Shown: in pieces, positions 49,772 to 52,552 of the stretch | Layout: each line of letters opens with the position of its first letter | Position numbering within the stretch: the first letter of the stretch is position 1 | Assembly: GCF_003284975.1 (NCBI RefSeq) | Contig: NZ_QMEU01000027.1 | Location: 1 to 52,552 of the forward strand | DNA length: 52,552 bases | Source: Mycobacterium colombiense | GTDB lineage: Bacteria; Actinomycetota; Actinomycetes; Mycobacteriales; Mycobacteriaceae | Reading direction: 5' to 3' | Notes under the pieces: model-generated | Told to the model about the DNA's origin: nothing | Seen by the model: the letters and a program-made list of their open reading frames with translations, nothing else | The model's database searches: none | Translations under genes and position numbers: made by a program

Positions 49772-51352
49772 GTGGTGTTGCTGGACGGCAGATCGAGCCA
49801 CCCGCGGGAGCTGCTGGGCAACAAGGGCCACGGCATCGACGCGATGCGCCGGCAGAACCTGCCGGTACCGCCGGCGTTCTGCATCACCACCGCGGTGGGA
49901 CTGCGCTATCTCGCCGACCCGGTGGCCACAATGGACGCCATCTGGGATGACGTTCTGGACCGGATGCGCTGGCTCGAGGCGCAAACCTCGCGCACGTTCG
50001 GGCGTGGGCCGCAGCCCCTGTTGGTCAGCGTGCGCTCCGGAGCCACCCAGTCGATGCCGGGCATGATGGACACCATCCTGGACCTCGGCATCAACGATGC
50101 CGTCGAGCAGGCGCTGGCGGCAGCCGGGAACCAGACCTTCGCCCGCGATACCCGACGGCGGTTCACGGAAATGTATCGGCGCATCGTCGGCGTCGGGGAA
50201 CACGAATCGGTGCCCTCCGATCCGTACGCACAGTTACGCGCGGGCATCGAGGCGGTGTTCGCCTCCTGGGATTCGCCGCGCGCGATCGCCTACCGCGCGC
50301 ACTACGGAATCGACGATCAGCACGGCACCGCCGTCGTCGTGCAGGCCATGGCATTCGGCAACCTTGGCCCCAATTCCGGTGCCGGAGCGTTCTTTTCACG
50401 CAACCCCATAACCGGTGACAACCAACCGTTCGGCGAATGGTTGCCCGGCGGCCAGGGCGACGACGTGGTCTCGGGATCGGTCGACGTCGAACCAATCATT
50501 GCGCTGCGTGACGAACAGCCGGCCGTTTACGACGAGTTGCTTGCCGCCGCCGGCAGCCTGGAGCGACTGGACGCCGACATCCAGGAGATCGAGTTCACCG
50601 TCGAGGACGGCAAACTGTGGCTGCTGCAGACCCGCTCGGCGGAGCGTTCGGCACAGGCCGCGGTGCGCTCGGCGCTGCAACTGCGGCACGAGGGACTCAT
50701 CGACGATGCGGAGACGCTGCGGCGGGTGACCCCCGCGCACGTCCGGACCCTGCTTCAACCGGCGCTGCAGCCAGAGACACGTTTGGCGGCACCGCTTTTG
50801 GCCAAGGGAGTGCCGGCCTGCCCGGGCGTGGCATCGGGAACGGCGTACACCGATGTCGACGAGGCGCTGCGCGCCGCCGATCGCGGCGAACCGGTGATCC
50901 TGGTGCGTGACCACACCCGGCCCGAAGATGTGTCGGGCATGTTGGCCGCGCAGGCCATCGTCACCGAGGTCGGCGGGGCCTCCAGCCATGCGGCCGTGGT
51001 CAGCCGCGAACTGGGCCGGGTCGCCGTGGTGGGCTGCGGCCAGGGGGTCGCGGCATCGCTGGCCGGCCGGCAGATCACCGTTGACGGCGCGGAAGGCGAA
51101 GTGCGCGAAGGCAAGCTGAGCCTGTCGGCGTGGTCGGAGGACGATACGCCGGAACTGCGCGAATTGGCCGACATCGCGCGGCGGCACAGCCCGCTGCGCG
51201 CCCACCCGGCGGGCGACCACATGCGGCTGGACGACAGCTCCGAGGCCGCCGTGCGCGCCGCCCTGGACGCCGGGCACGCCGACGTGGTTTCGGCGACCCC
51301 GTTGGTCGTGATGCTGACCGCGCTGCGCCTGGCATCGAAACCAGCGCAATGA
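49772..51352 (+). CDS. ppdK: Pyruvate phosphate dikinase-like protein
   Basis: A 526-residue protein with the PPDK/PEP-synthase layout: the ATP-grasp nucleotide domain (LLVSVRSGATQSMPGMMDTILDLG, residues about 80-110; GAGAFFSRNPITG) and the swivelling phosphohistidine domain (EVGGASSHAAVVSRELG, near 412). The PEP/pyruvate barrel of full PPDK (about 870 residues) is missing; the short form matches Rv1127c. GTG 49772 is the first start in frame after a stop at 49625, but coding-like residues (RVPPIEHSVVLLDG) continue upstream. The stop overlaps the next gene by 4 nt. Confidence 0.85.
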   Translation: MVLLDGRSSHPRELLGNKGHGIDAMRRQNLPVPPAFCITTAVGLRYLADPVATMDAIWDDVLDRMRWLEAQTSRTFGRGPQPLLVSVRSGATQSMPGMMDTILDLGINDAVEQALAAAGNQTFARDTRRRFTEMYRRIVGVGEHESVPSDPYAQLRAGIEAVFASWDSPRAIAYRAHYGIDDQHGTAVVVQAMAFGNLGPNSGAGAFFSRNPITGDNQPFGEWLPGGQGDDVVSGSVDVEPIIALRDEQPAVYDELLAAAGSLERLDADIQEIEFTVEDGKLWLLQTRSAERSAQAAVRSALQLRHEGLIDDAETLRRVTPAHVRTLLQPALQPETRLAAPLLAKGVPACPGVASGTAYTDVDEALRAADRGEPVILVRDHTRPEDVSGMLAAQAIVTEVGGASSHAAVVSRELGRVAVVGCGQGVAASLAGRQITVDGAEGEVREGKLSLSAWSEDDTPELRELADIARRHSPLRAHPAGDHMRLDDSSEAAVRAALDAGHADVVSATPLVVMLTALRLASKPAQ

Positions 51353-51963
51353 CGGAGTTGGCGGTGCTGCAAGGGGTTCGGCTCAAGGGCCGGGTCAGTC
51401 CGGCCGACCTGGCCGCGACACTGGGCACCGATCTGGCCGACATCACCCCCACCGTCGAGCGGCTGGCCGCGGCCGGACTGCTGACCGAAGGCGCGACGTT
51501 ACGGATCACCTCCGCCGGCAGCGACAGGCTCGCGGCGTTGCTCGCCGAGGAGCGCGCCGGCATCGATTCGGACGCCATGGCCGCCGCCTATGCCGACTTT
51601 CGCGCGGTCAACGCCGACTTCAAACGCCTGGTGACGGATTGGCAGCTCAAGGGCGGTCCCGGCGGCGCTCCCAACGCCCATGACGACGCCGACTACGACG
51701 CCGCGGTGTTGGCCCGCCTCGCCGACGTGCACGCCCGCACCATGCCGATCATCGAGGCGGCCGCGGCGCAGCTGCCGAGGCTGCGCGCTTACACCACGAA
51801 ATTGGTTGCGGCGCTGGACAAAATGCAGGCAGGGGAGACGACGTGGCTGACCCGTCCGCTGATCGACTCCTACCACACCGTGTGGTTCGAGTTGCACGAA
51901 GAGCTGATCGGCGCCGTCGGACTCACCCGCGAAGAAGCCGCCAGATCCGGTGATGCGCAATAG
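51349..51963 (+). CDS. Winged-helix protein coupled to ppdK (Rv1126c-like)
   Basis: A 204-residue protein. Residues 1-65 look like a winged helix (ELAVLQGVRLKGRVSPADLAATLGTDLADITPTVERLAAAGLL); the rest is helical with a conserved-looking LVTDWQLKGG, NAHDDADYDAAVLARLADVHA and TWLTRPLIDSYHTVWFELHEELI. The overlap with ppdK (ATGA) and the same neighbourhood in M. tuberculosis (Rv1126c, 201 aa) suggest that it works with or controls PpdK. I do not recognise a biochemical function. Confidence 0.75.
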   Translation: MTELAVLQGVRLKGRVSPADLAATLGTDLADITPTVERLAAAGLLTEGATLRITSAGSDRLAALLAEERAGIDSDAMAAAYADFRAVNADFKRLVTDWQLKGGPGGAPNAHDDADYDAAVLARLADVHARTMPIIEAAAAQLPRLRAYTTKLVAALDKMQAGETTWLTRPLIDSYHTVWFELHEELIGAVGLTREEAARSGDAQ

Positions 51964-52552
51964 CTAGAGCGCCGCGTCCAGCAGCGCCAGGTAGGCGTCG
52001 ATATCGGGCACGGCCGATGCCGCCGCGTGCACGCTGATCGCGATGGTGTCGCCGATGCCGTGCACCCCGTGCGTCAGCCCCATCATCGGCGAGAGCGCCG
52101 GATATCCCGACGTCAGCACTACCGGGGCCCCGCCGAAGCTCAGATCGGCCGCCCCCCGGTTGACGCTGGACACCACGGTGTTACCCGACACCTGGGTCGC
52201 GCGCTCCTGCACATCGAATTGCCCGATGCCCCAACGCAATAGGCCGGCGGGCACCGCGGCGAACGCGAGGTCGGCGGCCCGGGTGGCCGGGTGCTCGAAC
52301 CGGCGCCGACCGTGGGCCAGGTCGGCCGCGATCCGTTCGGCACGCGCGTTGGGTCCGAGGTCGGGGTACAGCCCCACCACCACGTTGCCGAAGTGGTTGT
52401 ACGCCCGCGGCGCGCCGGGCTTAGCCATCGGTACCTCGGCGCCTAGCGAATCACATTGCCCGCCAAGCAGGTTGGCGAGGGCTTGGGATATCGCGCTCAG
52501 CACGCCGACGGTGACCGTCGGGCCCCGCAGCTGCGAGCGATGACGCACCAAC
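51964..52552 (-). CDS. WS/DGAT-like acyltransferase, C-terminal part (5' end outside window)
   Basis: The frame is open to the window edge, so the start lies beyond 52552; about 195 C-terminal residues are seen. The segments NTVVSSVNRGAADLSFGGAPVVLTSG, ALSPMMGLTHGVHGIGDTIAISVHA and DIDAYLALLDAAL follow the C-terminal domain pattern of WS/DGAT and related condensation-fold proteins. The HHxxxDG site would be outside the window, so activity cannot be judged. Position fits Rv1125. It converges with the Rv1126c-like gene without a gap. Confidence 0.6.
   Translation of the reverse strand, partial: LVRHRSQLRGPTVTVGVLSAISQALANLLGGQCDSLGAEVPMAKPGAPRAYNHFGNVVVGLYPDLGPNARAERIAADLAHGRRRFEHPATRAADLAFAAVPAGLLRWGIGQFDVQERATQVSGNTVVSSVNRGAADLSFGGAPVVLTSGYPALSPMMGLTHGVHGIGDTIAISVHAAASAVPDIDAYLALLDAAL

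Noticed and set aside
49546..49950. 134-codon plus-strand frame overlapping the ppdK start
   Set aside because: It runs through the ppdK coding region in another frame with Arg/Gly/His-rich content; only its GTG at 49699 is of interest for the start problem.

Overview
The window is chromosomal DNA of very high GC content (about two thirds G+C by eye) with GTG and TTG starts, many 1-8 nt gene overlaps and leaderless promoters. The gene content (MmpL transporter, Mcr racemase, WS/DGAT acyltransferases, several P450s, FadE and EchA enzymes, a 13E12 repeat protein, F420-type PPOX protein) points to Mycobacterium. From memory, most of the backbone follows the M. tuberculosis order Rv1157c to Rv1125, read in the inverted direction. 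The species cannot be fixed from the sequence alone.

Layout. 1-5 kb: housekeeping and small conserved genes (HhH-GPD repair protein, a 48-residue Cys protein, SnoaL-like protein, DUF5302, Rv1155-type F420 protein, DUF1697, GntR regulator divergent from a class III sirtuin, methyltransferase). 5-8 kb: an intact MmpL13-type transporter, then two very small ORFs behind a leaderless promoter and followed by a strong terminator. 8-14 kb: hydroxyacyl-CoA dehydrogenase, mcr, enoyl-CoA hydratase, two NAD-binding epimerase-like proteins and a CPBP protease. 14-17 kb: a type III PKS, ICMT-like methyltransferase and FAD hydroxylase operon of the phenolic lipid / polyketide quinone type. 17-19 kb: thiolase and crotonase.

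18.8-40.4 kb looks like an accessory block relative to M. tuberculosis, between the thiolase and metE. It holds WS/DGAT and lysophospholipid-type acyltransferases, two P450s, an aldehyde dehydrogenase, four SDRs, an AveC-like membrane protein, a substrate-binding protein with no signal peptide or permease, a CbbQ/NorD (MoxR AAA+ / VWA) pair, two acyl-CoA dehydrogenases, a nitroreductase-fold protein and a double-TetR regulator of Mce3R architecture. Seven copies of one asymmetric 15-bp motif (consensus AACARATATTTGGTC) lie upstream of genes of this block, including the regulator. Five of them sit in the 17-bp spacer of good -35/-10 promoters. I read this as one regulon for the uptake-independent oxidation of a lipid or terpenoid/steroid-like acid. 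It is the best candidate for an undescribed system here. A lower-GC GbsR/FAD monooxygenase pair closes the block.

40.4-52.5 kb: metE under a cobalamin riboswitch, a DUF3556 membrane protein behind a consensus KstR operator, a flavin amine oxidase, a 13E12/HNH protein whose start codon lies inside a consensus LexA (SOS) box, two secreted proteins, DoxX, a ppdK-type phosphotransferase with its partner gene, and the 3' part of a WS/DGAT-like gene. No tRNA, rRNA, CRISPR array or insertion sequence was recognised.
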